From assembly GCA_027574665.1 (NCBI GenBank), contig CM050648.1, forward strand, positions 47,149,200 through 47,213,199: a stretch of 64,000 nt of DNA, given 5' to 3'. Shown in pieces: positions 39,713 to 57,138 of the stretch. The notes beneath the pieces were generated by a model, which was not told where the DNA came from, did no database searches, and saw nothing but the letters and a program-made list of their open reading frames with translations. The DNA is from Rhynochetos jubatus (taxonomy: Eukaryota > Chordata > Aves > Eurypygiformes > Rhynochetidae). Made by a program: the position numbers and the translations under genes. The number at the start of each line of letters is the position of its first letter. The first letter of the stretch is position 1.

Positions 39713-40999
39713 GTAAGTCGGGGTTGTTTATGTTGGTTTCTTGCTTCTTTTTTAAGCTGGTGAAGAGCTCACTTGGGGATTTCTTTAGAGAAAGCTGGGG
39801 GGGGCGGGCACATGGAGGGCAAGGAAACAGTGAGATTTTGGGAGATGTGCAACTCCAACTAGTTTCCTACCAAGTGTAAGTCACGTCCTAAAAATCACCA
39901 GAGTGTATTTAATATAACTGATGTAGTAGTTGAATCCTGATCCTTTCAGATGCTATTTACTGGGCTTTTTTTGCTCCCACAAACAAGGCCAAAGAATTGC
40001 AAGGTCACTTCCCTCCTGTGCTTTCCACAGCACCTCTCCACGGGGACTCCACGTTTGCTCCTGTTTTCTGCCGAAGCGCGTGGGGCGTGACCCCATATGG
40101 AATTGCGTCAGATCCCCTTTGTGTTCAATTAACCAGGCCCTGATAATGAGGCCAGCTAGAATTGTTGTGGATTTGAAGTGTTTATTAACGAGAGGTTGTC
40201 TTCTCTGTTCCGAGTCCGTGGCAGGTTTTGAAGAATATTAAGTGTCATTGACCTCCAGGAAACTTTATCGAACTAGACCTGAACTAATCGCTCCGTACCG
40301 CTTATTGAAAGAAAGCATGTTTAGATGGGGACTCTGCGGGGTTGGTAAACGAGCCTTCTGGAGGTCTCAGTTTTAAACAGAGCATGTTTCCTGTCCTAGA
40401 GTTTCTAATGAAAACTCATGGGAGAAATCAATTCTCCAAACCTGAAATGTTCATGGAGACTTCAGAGGCAAAACTACAAACATGTTTTATCGACGGGAGC
40501 TTATGTGGACTGGGTGGAAAAATCCAACGATTATGTGGTCTCTTGACATAGTCCTAAATGTCATTTTTTTAAAAAACACAAAGGGAAAAAGAAAAATTCC
40601 CCCAGAAAAGAGCATCAGGGCATCCTTAGCAAAACGTAAACGATACATACTTAGGTCACAATAATCTTGATGGATATTATAATTTAACAAATTAGTTTTG
40701 TAAGGGTTTTGCTGGAATTCAGTTGAAGAAAATATTGTTCCACTTGCAAGCCCGATGATATTTTCAAGAGCATGGCTGCACAGTAAGCTGAGACTAAGAC
40801 CCAAGTGCAGCAAACCGTGGTGATCCCATCCCCTGCCTAGTCCCGTCTCACATTCCAGCAGTGCTGGCCGTAGCCTTTCCATCGCGAGCCGGGCCCCAGT
40901 CTGGTTGGAAGCCAGGCTGTATTGCTTTGTGCAGGTTAGCCTGCAGCGGACTGCTCTGGGGTCCCCAAGGCCAGGCTGTGCAGCTGTGGGGGAGGTGGG

Positions 41000-41280
41000 C
41001 GAGGAGGAGGGAGGAGAACGCCAGCGCAGGCACGAAACGCGCAACCGTGCCGCCAAAGCTTCCCCAAAAAGCGGCCGCGGCAGCTTCAGCAGAGACGGGA
41101 AAGTCGGGACATGACGTTTTCTTAGCGGGGAGTGCTTACGTGTGATGCCTGAGTGCAGGAGCCCAGGAGCGCGTCCCTGCCTCCAAGGTCAGGTACGCGC
41201 CGACGCATCGTCCAGGCGCCTTTGGACAAGCGCCCAGCAGCACCACACGGGATGAGGTTCCCTGGCAGCCTACGCTGATG
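41000..41280. promoter_or_regulatory. CpG-rich segment in GAREM1 intron 3
   Basis: Roughly 26 CpGs by eye in about 280 bases, including gcggccgcgg and tacgcgccgacgc clusters. It has no coding similarity. It is weaker than the segments at 36.7 and 42.4 kb. The call rests on composition only. Confidence 0.4.
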
Positions 41281-42419
41281 TAAACCGGCGTGGGGCTGGG
41301 CCCACCCTCCTCCTCCTCCTTTCCCAGCCACATGGTCCTGGTTCCTCTTTTGTGCTGGCTCTGGCACTCCTGCGCCTGGGCAGGCAGCCAGGTCTGGATC
41401 TGGAAAATGATTAGTTTCCTGCTGATTTCTGTGAGCTGAACCACTTCAGCGTGGGGTCAGAGGAGTGCCGGAGCCAGCGCCGGGGAGCGGGCGGTGGGGG
41501 AGGAAGGCTGCCCCTGCAGTGGGGTGAGTCCCCCCAGGTCATGCCCGGGCGATGGGGTGCTGGGAGAGCCATGGAGCACCTGCACAGCATTGGTGTGGGG
41601 AAACTCCGTGGCCTCGTGATTCCCTTCTGGGGGGCGCAGCAGGGTGGCATTTGGGGTACCTGCCTGTCTTACCTTTTAAGGTGACTGAGAAGCGTGCGAC
41701 TTTGTCGTGTGTGCCCAGCATTACCGCGGTGACGTGCGAGTGCTGTCAGCAGTCTCCGTGGTGCTCTCTCGCCGTGCAGGGGAACTGGTTTCTGCAAAAG
41801 ATATTATTAGCTTGCATTTAGAGGTGTGCAGGGGGCGTAACCCCATCAGAAATAAACCAAAACAAAACCCTCGCATCTCTGTAGCTGATGATAATCGTTT
41901 ATACTCGGGTTTGTGGCTTCCTGGAACAGCTTTGGAATGAGTGTCAGCGATCTCCGGGATTCAGCAGCGGGCTGGGGCCGAGGAGATGTTTGCATGGTGC
42001 TCGTGTAGGGTATTTATAGAATAAGTAGATCTCGGGAGGTGCTGATGAACATGCGGTTTAGTCATCACTCCCTCTAGAATGATACTCCGTAGCGTTGCCG
42101 GATAAAGGTTGGCTGGCAATTGTATTTTTGCATGCACTGAATTTAAAATGTGCGTGCAGGAGCTCTTTGCAGGAGAGAGAAAAGGGCATTCGGGTGTTTC
42201 AGTTCTGGTTTTCTTCTCACTGGCAGGATGGAGCATTCGGATATATATATAACGCTTATTTTCTAAATACCTTTCAGAAAATCAAAGTAGCATGAAGGCA
42301 GAAGAGGGGGAGAAATGACCTCCGAATGAAGGCCTGTAAATTAGAGATTGCTTTAGTCCCCAAACACTGTAATTTGCATAAAACCAGAGGCTGCTTTCCT
42401 GATTGATTTACAGCAGGTC

Positions 42420-42780
42420 TCCGATGGAGCGTGCCGGAATCCCAGACTCCCATCGGCAAGGAGCGTTGAACCCCTTCGCGTTACGCTCGCGGTCATGCCG
42501 GCGACGGGGCGGGTGTTACCCAGGCGGCTTCGGAAGCGGTCGCTGCCACGGGCACCTGCGATGCCCACAGGCAGAAGTGACACCCCGGGGCCTGGGGGGG
42601 GGGCTGGCGGGGCTTGGGCTGGCACCCGGGGAAAGGAGCAGAGGTCTTAAAATCCACCTGGCGCCATCGGAACCGGGTCACCGTCCCCACATCACGGGAG
42701 GGAGTGCTGGAGCGTGGGAGGGCTTCCTTGGCAACGGCCATCGCGGTCGCCCCGTCCTGCGGCGCCTGTTCCCCTCCTCT
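42420..42780. promoter_or_regulatory. CpG-island-like segment in GAREM1 intron 3
   Basis: About 36 CpGs by eye in about 360 bases of GC-rich sequence, with a G10 run in the middle. It lies about 1.8 kb upstream of the exon at 44573. Overlapping open frames on both strands are expected in such GC-rich DNA and none is recognisable. Confidence 0.5.
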
Positions 42781-44335
42781 ACCACATCGTTTCCTTGCTG
42801 TTTGCTTGGACCTCGGGAGGGGAGCTCCCTCCCGAGTTTGCCCTTGCTCGTGTCAGTTTAATCTGCAAAATCTTCCTTTGGATTCCCCCGACGGGTTTCC
42901 CGAGGGCCGTGTGTGGCAGCTGTAAGCGCCGTCTTGTGACAGGGACCGACTGGCACCGCAGAGCGATATTATTTATGGCCTCGTTCTCGTCTGACGTCTG
43001 GGTCAGCCGGGCAGCTTGGCGTGCTTTGTTACGCCGGCACTTTTCCCAAGAAAAGAATTCCCGTGAAGCCCCTTGCCCGTCTGCTGTGCTCCAAGAGCTC
43101 CCCTGAACGGTCTCCGGCTCCGTGGGTGTACGTTCAGTAGCGTGCAGCATTAACTCCGCCTAGTCAGACTGGGGGGGGAATGCAGTCCTCAGGCATCCTT
43201 GGGGCACAGCACTAAAACGCTTGAAGAGTTTTATGCCTGAATTCAATAACAAACGTGAATAAAATTATTTTTTTTTCTTGAAAGAGCAAACAAGAACCCT
43301 TAGGGCGAGATTTATTTCAGTGTTGTATGCTGTCGGGCATTTCCTGTAGTTTTGACTTGTTTTGGATTAGGGAAGAGTGTAGTACAGTGTCCTAGTCCCC
43401 AGTTTTCCGTTTCACAGAGTACTGCATGGGTCGTTGCATTTGGGAAGCACTGAAGCGGATGGCAAAAAGGTTCCACATTTATTTTTTTTTTTTTTAAATA
43501 AATTAAGTCTCTTTAATTGCTAATTACATGTTGCAGAACTGCTAAGATAACTTCCAGTTCTGCAGCGTTGTTAAATTTAAAAATCAACTGTAACTTTCAA
43601 ACACAAAGACAACGTCCCTTTTGCATCTGAGGCTGTTCCAGACGAGGAGAACGGAGAGGTCTCCTCCTGCCCAGGGGAAGGTGGTGAGTCCTTCAATATC
43701 TTGCCTGGCAGCCTAACTCTCAGTAGCCCGGCTCGCCTCTAGCCCTACTAAGTACAGTTGCTCTCCCAGTTATGGACTGATGACGTTAAGGTCTTCATTC
43801 CATCGGGTTTTTTCTATGGGGATGGATGCTGGTAGCTTGCTCCTACGCGGGCAGACCGAATGACATCCCGGATACGCAGCAGGGCAGCCTGCAAAAAGAC
43901 CAGCTGTTGTGTTACTTGGACAGGCTCTTCTGCCCACCGCTCTCAGCTTGTACCTTACATAGTTAACCTTATCCTGGACCGCTTCGGCAGCTACGGAAGG
44001 ACTGACGCTCCGGGTTTGCATCCCAGCATCTGGTAAATGAGATAGACGTGTACTGTTCCTCAGGGAGGAAGGCTGGGAGTTATCCTGGAGCTGGGTGGCT
44101 GAGGATCACTGGTGAAGTAAGTCAGGAAACATCAAAGTCTGTTGAGAGCTTTTCATTGCATAAGCTTGGTTCATTACGGCTAAATAAACAACGCTAATGA
44201 AGTTTCAGCCTAATGAATTGCTCCTTACAAAATGTAAAATGTCTGGAGCGGTCTGTCTGATTTTTGTACGTTACTCAAAGCTTCTTTGACATCGTTCCAT
44301 TGCTGCTACTTTTTTAATGAGTGGATATCTACTGA

Positions 44336-48854
<4,519 letters not shown>

Positions 48855-49060
48855 CGCCGACGAGTTGTTGGTGGAACTGTACGAGACGTGCTCGATGCAC
48901 TTCAGCTGAGGCATCACTTCCTGTTTTTTGCACTAAAAGCCCTTCCTGTAAATAGTAGTAGAAAAATTCTTACTATGCAGATAAACATTTTTGAGTGGTG
49001 AACGGATTTTTTTTTTCTTTTTTTTTTGTATGTCAATAATAAAGGTAGAGAGCCTGCAGA
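48855..49060 (+). other. GAREM1: GAREM1 3' untranslated region (proximal form)
   Basis: The sequence from the stop codon to the expected cleavage zone contains a long T-rich tract (49007-49028) just before the polyadenylation signal. A longer 3' UTR is possible because other AATAAA motifs occur downstream (for example 49872-49877 and 53686-53691). The short form is supported here only by the signal and its downstream GT-rich context. Confidence 0.6.
49038..49043 (+). terminator. GAREM1: Polyadenylation signal AATAAA for GAREM1
   Basis: Canonical hexamer 184 bases after the stop codon, followed 18-30 bases later by a GT-rich stretch (ggtgtgccttgtgc), the usual layout of a cleavage site near 49060. 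Confidence 0.7.
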
Positions 49061-52000
49061 GGTGTGCCTTGTGCATCCCTGAGCATTCAACAGCTGCTAA
49101 AAACTGGACACTAAGGGAACTTTTACTTCGTAGTCTGTTAAGACGTAGTCGTATTTATTACTGAACAGTTTGATGCTGAAAGACACACACCGATCCAGTT
49201 TACAGTTTTGTGTTAACTGCAAAAAAAACCAAACAAATAATGTATTTCTTACGGGATTACTTCTGTTTCAATAATATCTGGCAACATGCTGTGACTTTCT
49301 TCCATTTCTGGTATCAAAAAGCATGTTTGGATACACGAGAACGTCGTTCTGACACTACATCTGAAAATGTTAAGAACTGCTGTGAAGTGCCACTAATACG
49401 CTATTCTTGCAGCATATTTTTATTAACAGCATCTTCCCAACTACCTGTAACGTGGATGCGTTGTCCATGTTACTCTGAGCAAAAAAAGAGTTAAGTGTTT
49501 TTAAAACAAGAGTCTGGCTTAGCTCATTGCCCGGAGGGGGGGGAGAAGGGGGATTTTCCTACTGAGCCACTCTGCCCTGGCCAATTAAAAGTTTATGACC
49601 TGTAGATTTCAAAAGTTGCTTTTGTAGTCGGACGGCTGGAGCGAGTAGCATGACTTCTGACCGTGCGGCTTTCTCATGGGAAAGGCAGTTCAGCGCACAG
49701 GCCCTTCCCTCGGCAGATCCCTTGCAAACAGCCTTGCTCTGCCGAAAGGCAAACCCCCTGCGCTTCCTCTGCTGCTGTTACGGTCATCGGAAAACGCACT
49801 CGATGCGCTATCCTGTTCCCGCGGTCGGATCTGTGTGGGAAGGCGATGGTACTCCTGTAGGATGCCTTTGAAATAAAGCATTAGCGAGGCGGGAGGGCAC
49901 AGAAACGGCACACGGCACGCCGGTAAGAAGGGGCCAAGGGAGGTTTTGGGCCGTGCCATGGGAAATGCCTGCGATGTTTCGAGATTGCCGGCCTTGCTTG
50001 CAGTGGGCTAGGAGAATGCGTGTGTCAAGGTGGGAGGGACTGTAGCATTGTAAGATGTGCCAATTCAGTTGCTCCGCTGCACGGCCTCACTGCAGTAGAT
50101 GTCACACGGGAGGAGCAGAGAGATGGGAAGGGGGCATTGGTCTGCCCCGGAGACCTTTCACGTGTAACTGCACAAACGGTTAGAAACAGGATTAACGTTG
50201 GACAGCCCGTTGCTGATTTCTTGTAGTCGGCAGAGCTCTCTGAAACGTGTCTAAATAACCCCAGGATCCCCTGCCTTGGTAGCACTGAGTGCAAGGATTT
50301 GTGGCAGTCCTCGGGAAACGGTCTGTGGTGTCCGGGATCCTCTGCTGGTCAGAGCCAGGGATGCTGGAGCAGCTTCACCTGCTGCTGAGCAGAGCCCTGG
50401 CCGGGGTGACACCATCGCCTGCCTGACCTTATCTTTCTGAAGTACAAAAGTACCCCTTTCTCCATTGTAGGGCACGTAGTGGGAGCATCGAGAGAAAATA
50501 CGGAGCAGGGACAAAAATGGGAGGCGGATTTCACGTGTTTTCTCAACCATGTTGACTCATTAAAAAGGATTTATTTGCAAATGGAGTTTTTCTGTGGCCT
50601 GGGCAAATTTCATGTCATGTCTCCGTGCCGAAGCCGAAATGCATCGTTTGTCTTGCAGTAATGCAAACCACCAGTTCCCAGCCAGAGAGCAAAGCCCAAT
50701 TGATGCGGGTACTGGAAAGCAATGAGCAAAAAAAAACCCAAATCCCAATAGAAAACCCCCGGAGCTCACATTCCTACTCTTTTCCTTAATGTATTGACTT
50801 TTAACGACGGATCGATCGCTTTCTGCGGATGCTTCTTAATTAGCATCCTAAAATATTTTAGCTGCAAGAGGGACTAAATGGAACTCAAGTACCGTTCAGA
50901 TGTGGATGCTTGTTGGTAGGCACGCGCCAGTCGAAGTCAGTTGCAAGCGAACGTTCAGATTTGAAAGGGCCAGATTTTAAATGTCAGGTACTTTTTTCCG
51001 TTTTGCTTGGCTGGTTCATTCCAGGTAAAACCAGTAAAATCTCTCAATCTCTCTCGCTTAAAAAAAAAAAAGAGAGATTGAAGTCGTGGTAATATGGACA
51101 TTAAATATTGCTAATGCCCGCAGGATGTTAACATCCTTGAGAAAATAGAGTTCTTTGGCTACGGATGGACACCTGTTGTCTCTGCTTACCTGCTTGGAAC
51201 GGTTCTCCTTGCAAGCAGCCTGGCGGAATTGTGCTGCACTAGCGTCACACGTGCGTGGGTCAAAATAGGGCTGGCCTGTGGAAAGACCCAGAAATGCGCG
51301 ATGGTTTCCGGAGCGGAGCCTACGTGCAGAGAGGTGCAGCTAAGCCGCTGACTGCTGACTTGCTGGGATGTCCTTCCAGTTGTGTTGTTCTGGCCTGGCA
51401 CTGCTCGCTCTATGTTAGCAGTTGCCCTTTGGCCATTAGCCGCTCGCCACCTTAATTTTCCAAGCCTTTTTCAGCAATTCCGGTGTTCCTAACCTTTGTG
51501 TTGCGTGAGTTACGTGACCGCGGCGTCGAGCCACCTGCTGCGATGCCCACGCTGGTCTGAAGCATCTGCTCTGGTGAAATCAGGAGGGCGATGAGCCAAC
51601 GGGAGCAGCTGGAGTGTGGTGGCTTGGCCTCTCCCCCGCTGCGTACGTAGCCACGCTGTGGCACTGCTGGCGCCTGTGGCGTCTGATTGATTTACTTCCC
51701 CCTTCAGCTTCGCTGCCGTGGTGTTAGCGGCTCGGGACCGTCCTTGGTGCTGTGGGAGGCAGCCTGAGCAGGGGAGGCTGACGCGAACCATCAGCCTTGC
51801 GTGAAGTCCCTGGTGATAAAGGGATGGGGGCGCCTGGGAAATGGGGCAGGAGCAGCGGAGCAGTTCAGGTCTTAGCGGAGAACCGCGCGGTCCCTTTAGA
51901 AGGATGGGGTGAAAACCTGGAGGCTTCAGTCTGTAAAAGGCTACAAAATGCTGTGCTGCTTATGGTCCGTGGAGGGTTGCTTTGGCATTCCCACTAGCAT

Positions 52001-55000
52001 TAGCGTCTGGATACAAGTGTTTGGTGCAACCCAGCTCGCCTGTGCGATGGCGGATCCCAGACGCTGCTCAGAGGTTGGCAGTGGGGAGAAACCAGCCGGG
52101 GTTTTGGAGGGTCGTGGAGCCCAACCGGGTTGGTGCGAGCCGTGTTGGTTGTCCTTGGGGCCTGAGAGCAGGCGCTGGCCCATACGGAGACGTAGGCATT
52201 GAGTTCAGACAACGCACGTCGTGCCAGAGTGGGCCTTAAATCTCTTGCTTCTTGGAGGCAGTTGACTAAAACAGGCTAGTCCTATCCTTGGAATCCTTTC
52301 CTCAGATTAAATAGGCGTAAGGCCTCTGGTGCTTAGTTATCGGTGTCTGAAGTTGTGCGTTACCCTCGGGGATTTCGGTAGCAAAAGACCTGCCGTGTCA
52401 CCCTGTGTGGAACCGTCTCGTTGTCCTGCACCGGAGGACACACCCTTTCTATGCAACGGTCAGCAGGGCGGCGCAGGGGCTGATGCCGCCTTCAGCTGGG
52501 GTCTGGCATGGGGGCTTTTCTGGAGGTGGACGCAGAATTGGCCAGGGGAGGGATGGGGAGGAAGCTTGAGGGGGAGTGCTGGTTTCCTTTTAGCACTTGT
52601 TGTGCCTGGGATTCAGATGCTTTGTACTGCTGCCTGGCTGGCTGAGCAAAGCTGGACTGAAACCAACTCAAAGCACCTGTTTGCGTTCTGATTCTTGCCG
52701 TGTTGTAGAAATTGCCCACGGCTCGAAACTTAGAATTGGTCCATCTGAAATTAGAAGAAAAACGTTTTTTGAAGTGTTCTCTGCAGCTAGCAGCGAGGGT
52801 TTGACGTAACTGTGTATTACACAGGGGTTTTCCAATACGAGAGTTTTAACTTGCCGCTTTAATGGGCTTTATTCCACAACAACAGCTTCAAGAGAAACAG
52901 CATAAATAGCGATGCTGCCTCAAATCCCACCGTGTTTCAGATCTGTCTATAAATACTTGAAGGTTTCTCCCAGTTTCTCATAGTTTATGTTTTCTTCTTG
53001 AACCGAGCCCTTGACTGACTTCCCGCTAAGGAAAGCGTGCCGGCACCAGCTACCTGCGTGCTGTGCGGCGGGGTGCCTGCCTGCAGCGCCGGTCAGCGAA
53101 GTCCTGCCTAGCTCAAAAGCCAAACACCAGCCCTGTGTGAGAGGACGGGGGCTTAGCCCAGCTCCCCTGGCTCCTCTTGTCGCTGCTCCGAAATAGCAGC
53201 ATTCCCGCGTACGAGCCAGAAGGTACGGCTGGAATCTTAATCGAAGCGAGCGATCGTCCTTTTTATTCGGGGTGTGAGGGACGGCAGGGCAGCAGGGACA
53301 TGCAGACCCCTTGTTGAGAACTAGCAATAAACGACTCTTCATTTGTCGTGTCTTAAACTCCTCGATAGTCCAGGAGTTGTTCAGACTTCCCCATTTCCGT
53401 GCGTGACAACCAAATTTTCAGCGTGAAAATCTGCAGAGTGATTCTCTCGACTCGGACAATCTTCTCCGTTATATTAAAAATATCTGTTAGTTCTTAGCTC
53501 TTTAGATTCGCTTTAGGTAGGTCAAAAAAGTAACACTTGGGGGAGGGTGGGGAGAGAAAGGCCCAAAACTTTGGCTTAGTACATTTCCGTTATAAAACGA
53601 AGCATGGTTTTTGTGGAATTCTGTGCTGTTTTGGGCTTTGGTGTAAAAGGCTGAAGGCAGATTATTATTATTTAAACCAGGTGCAAATAAATATCCCTGT
53701 AATGTATATGAACAAATCTAAACCGCGTATTGTAAGTATATAAACTGTATATTAAAGACACTATTTTCATGATATTTCAAACGTGTGCAGAATGTGTTGT
53801 GCTAAATCAGCCGGGTTGCCCATATTCTATAAACGGTTGGGTTTCGTTTAGTAATTTCACTGACTTATTCTCGTGCTCGTCTCAGCGTAATTCAGAAATA
53901 AGCACTTCTCAGATAGGGAATTCGCCAAGGGAGGTTGGGATAATCGAGAGGAGCAATCAGGCTTTCGCGTTTAACCTCTGAAGACACGCTGCTATTCCGT
54001 TTTGTAATTTCACTTGATCCCCTTCAGCAAGAGTATCACGCTGTGTGTTCCCCGAAGTATCTGTTGCCAGACAGCTTTCCCGTCTCCAGCAGACATTCAC
54101 CTAAAACGTTATTTTCCCGAGCCCTCGGCCTATTATCTTTGTTTTGGAGAAATGTATTCAATTGTAATTTGGATGCGCTTTTAAGCGCAAGACCACGCGC
54201 AAGCACCTCTGCTTTGCGAAACGTCTCTGAGGTGTTTGTTGGGCGGGGAGAAAATCGGAGACAAACCAACGTCGTGCTCTCGGTTGCCTGTTCGCGTTTC
54301 CTCCGATACTGGCAGCGCGGGGAAACGTCAGCTCTACGACCATCCACGTGGCAAGCAGATAAGCTGCCGTTGTGCCAAATTCCCATCGGGCTGAAGCTTC
54401 ATTCGCTGATACTCGGCCAAAAGAAAGTTCGCTCCAGCACAACAGGAGTTGCGAAGGACTTTATGGAGGGACTCGTTAATGTGTGTTTACGAGAAATAAA
54501 GCAGGGCAGAACCTGCCACGGTGGTTGCCGTTGGATTTGGGACAGATGGGGTTTACTTGCCTCCCGCCCTCACGCGCAGCCTGAGGGGAGAAGCGTGTCT
54601 GGAGCCGGACGTGCCTCGCGTAGGGGAGCAGGGAAGCAGAATTGCTGTTACGGGTGTAGGAAAGTCTCCTTCACCGCCAGCAGGGCTGTCTGGGGCACGT
54701 CTCTGCGCCACTCTCCAAAGAGGGGAAAGAAAAGTATTTAATTTTTTGAATGGCCCAGGTTGAGCGAACGGGCCTGCGGAAGAGCATTTGATGCGTGAAG
54801 GGGAAGAGCTGCAGCCCATGTCAAAATGTGGCCATCTGCCTTCCAGCGAAATGCTGCTCGAAGGCGGGCGTCTTCTGTTCACGTGGATTGTAGCGGTCAT
54901 CGAGCCTGACATAAATCTCCTGTCAGCCTCTAGTCACCATGGCTACCTATAAATACGAACAAGGCATACAGGGACCTGAAAAAGCAGCTCTCTCCTCTTT

Positions 55001-56695
55001 GGGAAGTGCAAGCTTAATGCTCGTGGACGTGCAGCCGCTCTTGTCGCGATACACTCCTTAGAGCTCCCGTCGGTCCGTTCGGAGTGGATACACCTTGTTC
55101 TCCCTCTCGCTGGGGCTCCTGTCCTTGAGGCGGGTTGCTGTGGGATTCAGGACACGGAGAGGCTGACGCCCTGTCTCATGACACCGGTGACTAACGGCGG
55201 AGGTCCTTAGTTGCGGCAGACCGTGCCAGCTAAGGTAGTCGCTGGCTTGGGGCGCTGCACCACGCCCTGTTGCCCAGGTACAACCGTGCTTTGTGTCACC
55301 GGATACACGCGTCATGCGCAGCCACCTTCTCCTGCCAACCTGGGTGAAGCTCCCCCGTTGTCCCTTTGGTCCATGCCCTGATGAGATGATGGGATTTGCC
55401 GTTGCTGAATGAACAGATCTGGGCTTCTTGAGCAGATGCCCTGGGTGATTTTGCCCAGGCCCTCGGTGCTGCTGGACCATCTCCCTAGCAGCCCTGCTGC
55501 CATGGTAGCGGGATTTTTAGGGGTTCCCTTGGCAGCCCTCACCAACCACTGCCTCTACTCCTATGGGCGGCTGTTGGAATGGCAGCTCCGGCAATTAACT
55601 CAAGATTAATTGCATTCTGTATACAGATGTTTGTTTTCTTTTTCTCCCCGTGTTTGTCGTGCTCAGTGAAGGTCAGTTTTTGTTGAAAGTGGACAGTATT
55701 TGTAATTTCACGCAGTTGCCTGCATCCAGCATTTCTCCTCTCCCAGGGTAAAGCACTGCTACTCATTTTCACTCGGCACAACAAAGAGCTGACGTGAAGA
55801 GCGGCTTTGAGAAGGGGGTGTCTTCTCCCCGTTCTCGCCATCAAATTCTGAAGGTGGAAAGCTCAAGATGGGTAACGGGGCTGCCACAATGTGAATGTAG
55901 AAATATGAGCCAAATCTTTATTTCTTGCTCAACGAAACCTCAAAATGCCCTCAACTCCTGGGCGGGACAAAGGGAATCTGGTGCCAAACATGCTTGGATT
56001 AAATGAAAACCATTCCTCGTAGGGAGTCTAGGGTAGGATGAAGAATAAAAGGAAAGAAAATAGGGAGGAAGGAGACAACATATTTAAGGTGCCAAGCCTA
56101 AGAGCTGGCAAGGAAGCGGAGGGATGTGTCCCCTTGCTTTGTGTGGCGGCGCCTGCTATAGCACCTGGTATGTGCCACGCAGGGTCAGGCTGGCACGCAA
56201 CCGCTGCAAGCTAAAGCCAGCTGTGGGGGTTGCAGAGGGTGATAGATGGCCTCAGGGATCTCATTAGGACTCCCTCTGCCACGAGAAGGAGCTGTTTTAA
56301 TTGTGCTGCTGCTATTCCATTATACAGTATCAACAGTTATTCTTAATGAATATGAGGGTTGGTAAGGCAGGTCTCCAGGGCCAGGTTTTCAGTGGATTAG
56401 TGCAGACAGAAAGCAGGAGGAAACTCTAATGGGTCAACAATGTAGGACCTGGCAGAAGGTCTGGCAGAGCCCCGAAGAACTGCATATATCTTGGCTAATC
56501 TTATTTTACTGCAGCTCTGCAAGTGGGAGACACGTATGACAGTGAGAAATGATCCTGGCTGCTAGTCCTAGATAGCCTCTGCTCCTGATGGAAGCACAGG
56601 CCGTCCTGGTAACCAGCCCTCAACCGGTTTCGTCCTGAAGAAAATGGGTATTTGTATTCCTCAAGAAGACTTGAAATCACACTGGGTTAGCATTT
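49061..56695. other. Intergenic DNA downstream of GAREM1
   Basis: No recognisable gene, tRNA or CR1 copy was found. The sequence is fairly GC- and CpG-rich in patches (about 53.0-53.25 and 54.15-54.7 kb). The longest frame (54043-54741, +) is 232 codons but begins at GTG, has its first in-frame ATG only near 54463, and overlaps other open frames on both strands, so I read it as composition-driven. A hairpin-forming inverted repeat lies at 51045-51080. Confidence 0.65.
51045..51080. repeat. Perfect 10-bp inverted repeat around an A tract
   Basis: caatctctct at 51045-51054 is exactly complementary to agagagattg at 51071-51080, with a 16-base spacer containing A11. It could fold as a hairpin. 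It has no neighbouring coding feature. Confidence 0.75.
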
Positions 56696-57138
56696 CATAG
56701 AATCATAGAATGGCTTGGCTTCAAAAGGATCTTAAAGACCATCCAGTTCCAACCCCCCTGCCCTGGGCAGGGACACCCTCCACTAGACCAGGTTGCTCAA
56801 AGCCTCATCCAGCCTGACCTTGAACACTGCCAGGGATGGGGCATCCACAGCTTCTCTGGGCAGCCTGTTCCAGTGCCTCAGCACCCTCTCTGTGAAAAAT
56901 TTCTTCCTTTATGTCCAAGCTTAATCTATGCTCTTTCAGTTTAAAACCACTGCCCCTTGTCCTGTCACTACAGGCCTTGGTACAGTCTCCAACTTTCTTA
57001 AAAGCCCCCTTTATATATTGAAAGACTGAAGTAAGGTCTCTGTGGAGCCTTCTCTTCTCCAGGCTGAACAAGCCCAACTCTCTCAGCCTTTCTTCACAGG
57101 AGAGGTGCTCCAGCCCTCTGAGCATCTTCGTGGTCCTG
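56696..57138 (-). repeat. CR1 LINE copy, minus strand
   Basis: Starts at catagaatcatagaatggc and contains the CR1 blocks cccccctgccctgggcaggg, tcagtttaaaaccactgccc and tctcttctccaggctgaaca in reverse orientation. The minus-strand translation holds [18 protein letters not shown] of the ORF2 tail but then carries frame disruptions. It is more diverged than the copies at 11.8 and 14.3 kb. Confidence 0.93.

Noticed and set aside
54043-54741. 232-codon open frame, the longest unexplained frame in the window
   Set aside because: It starts at GTG, its first ATG is near 54463, overlapping frames are open on both strands, and no domain or splice structure is recognisable. GC- and CpG-rich composition explains it.
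56041-56695. Possible solo LTR or other mobile element just before the 56.7 kb CR1
   Set aside because: The composition differs from its surroundings, but I could not define paired TG/CA ends, a duplication or a second copy in the window.
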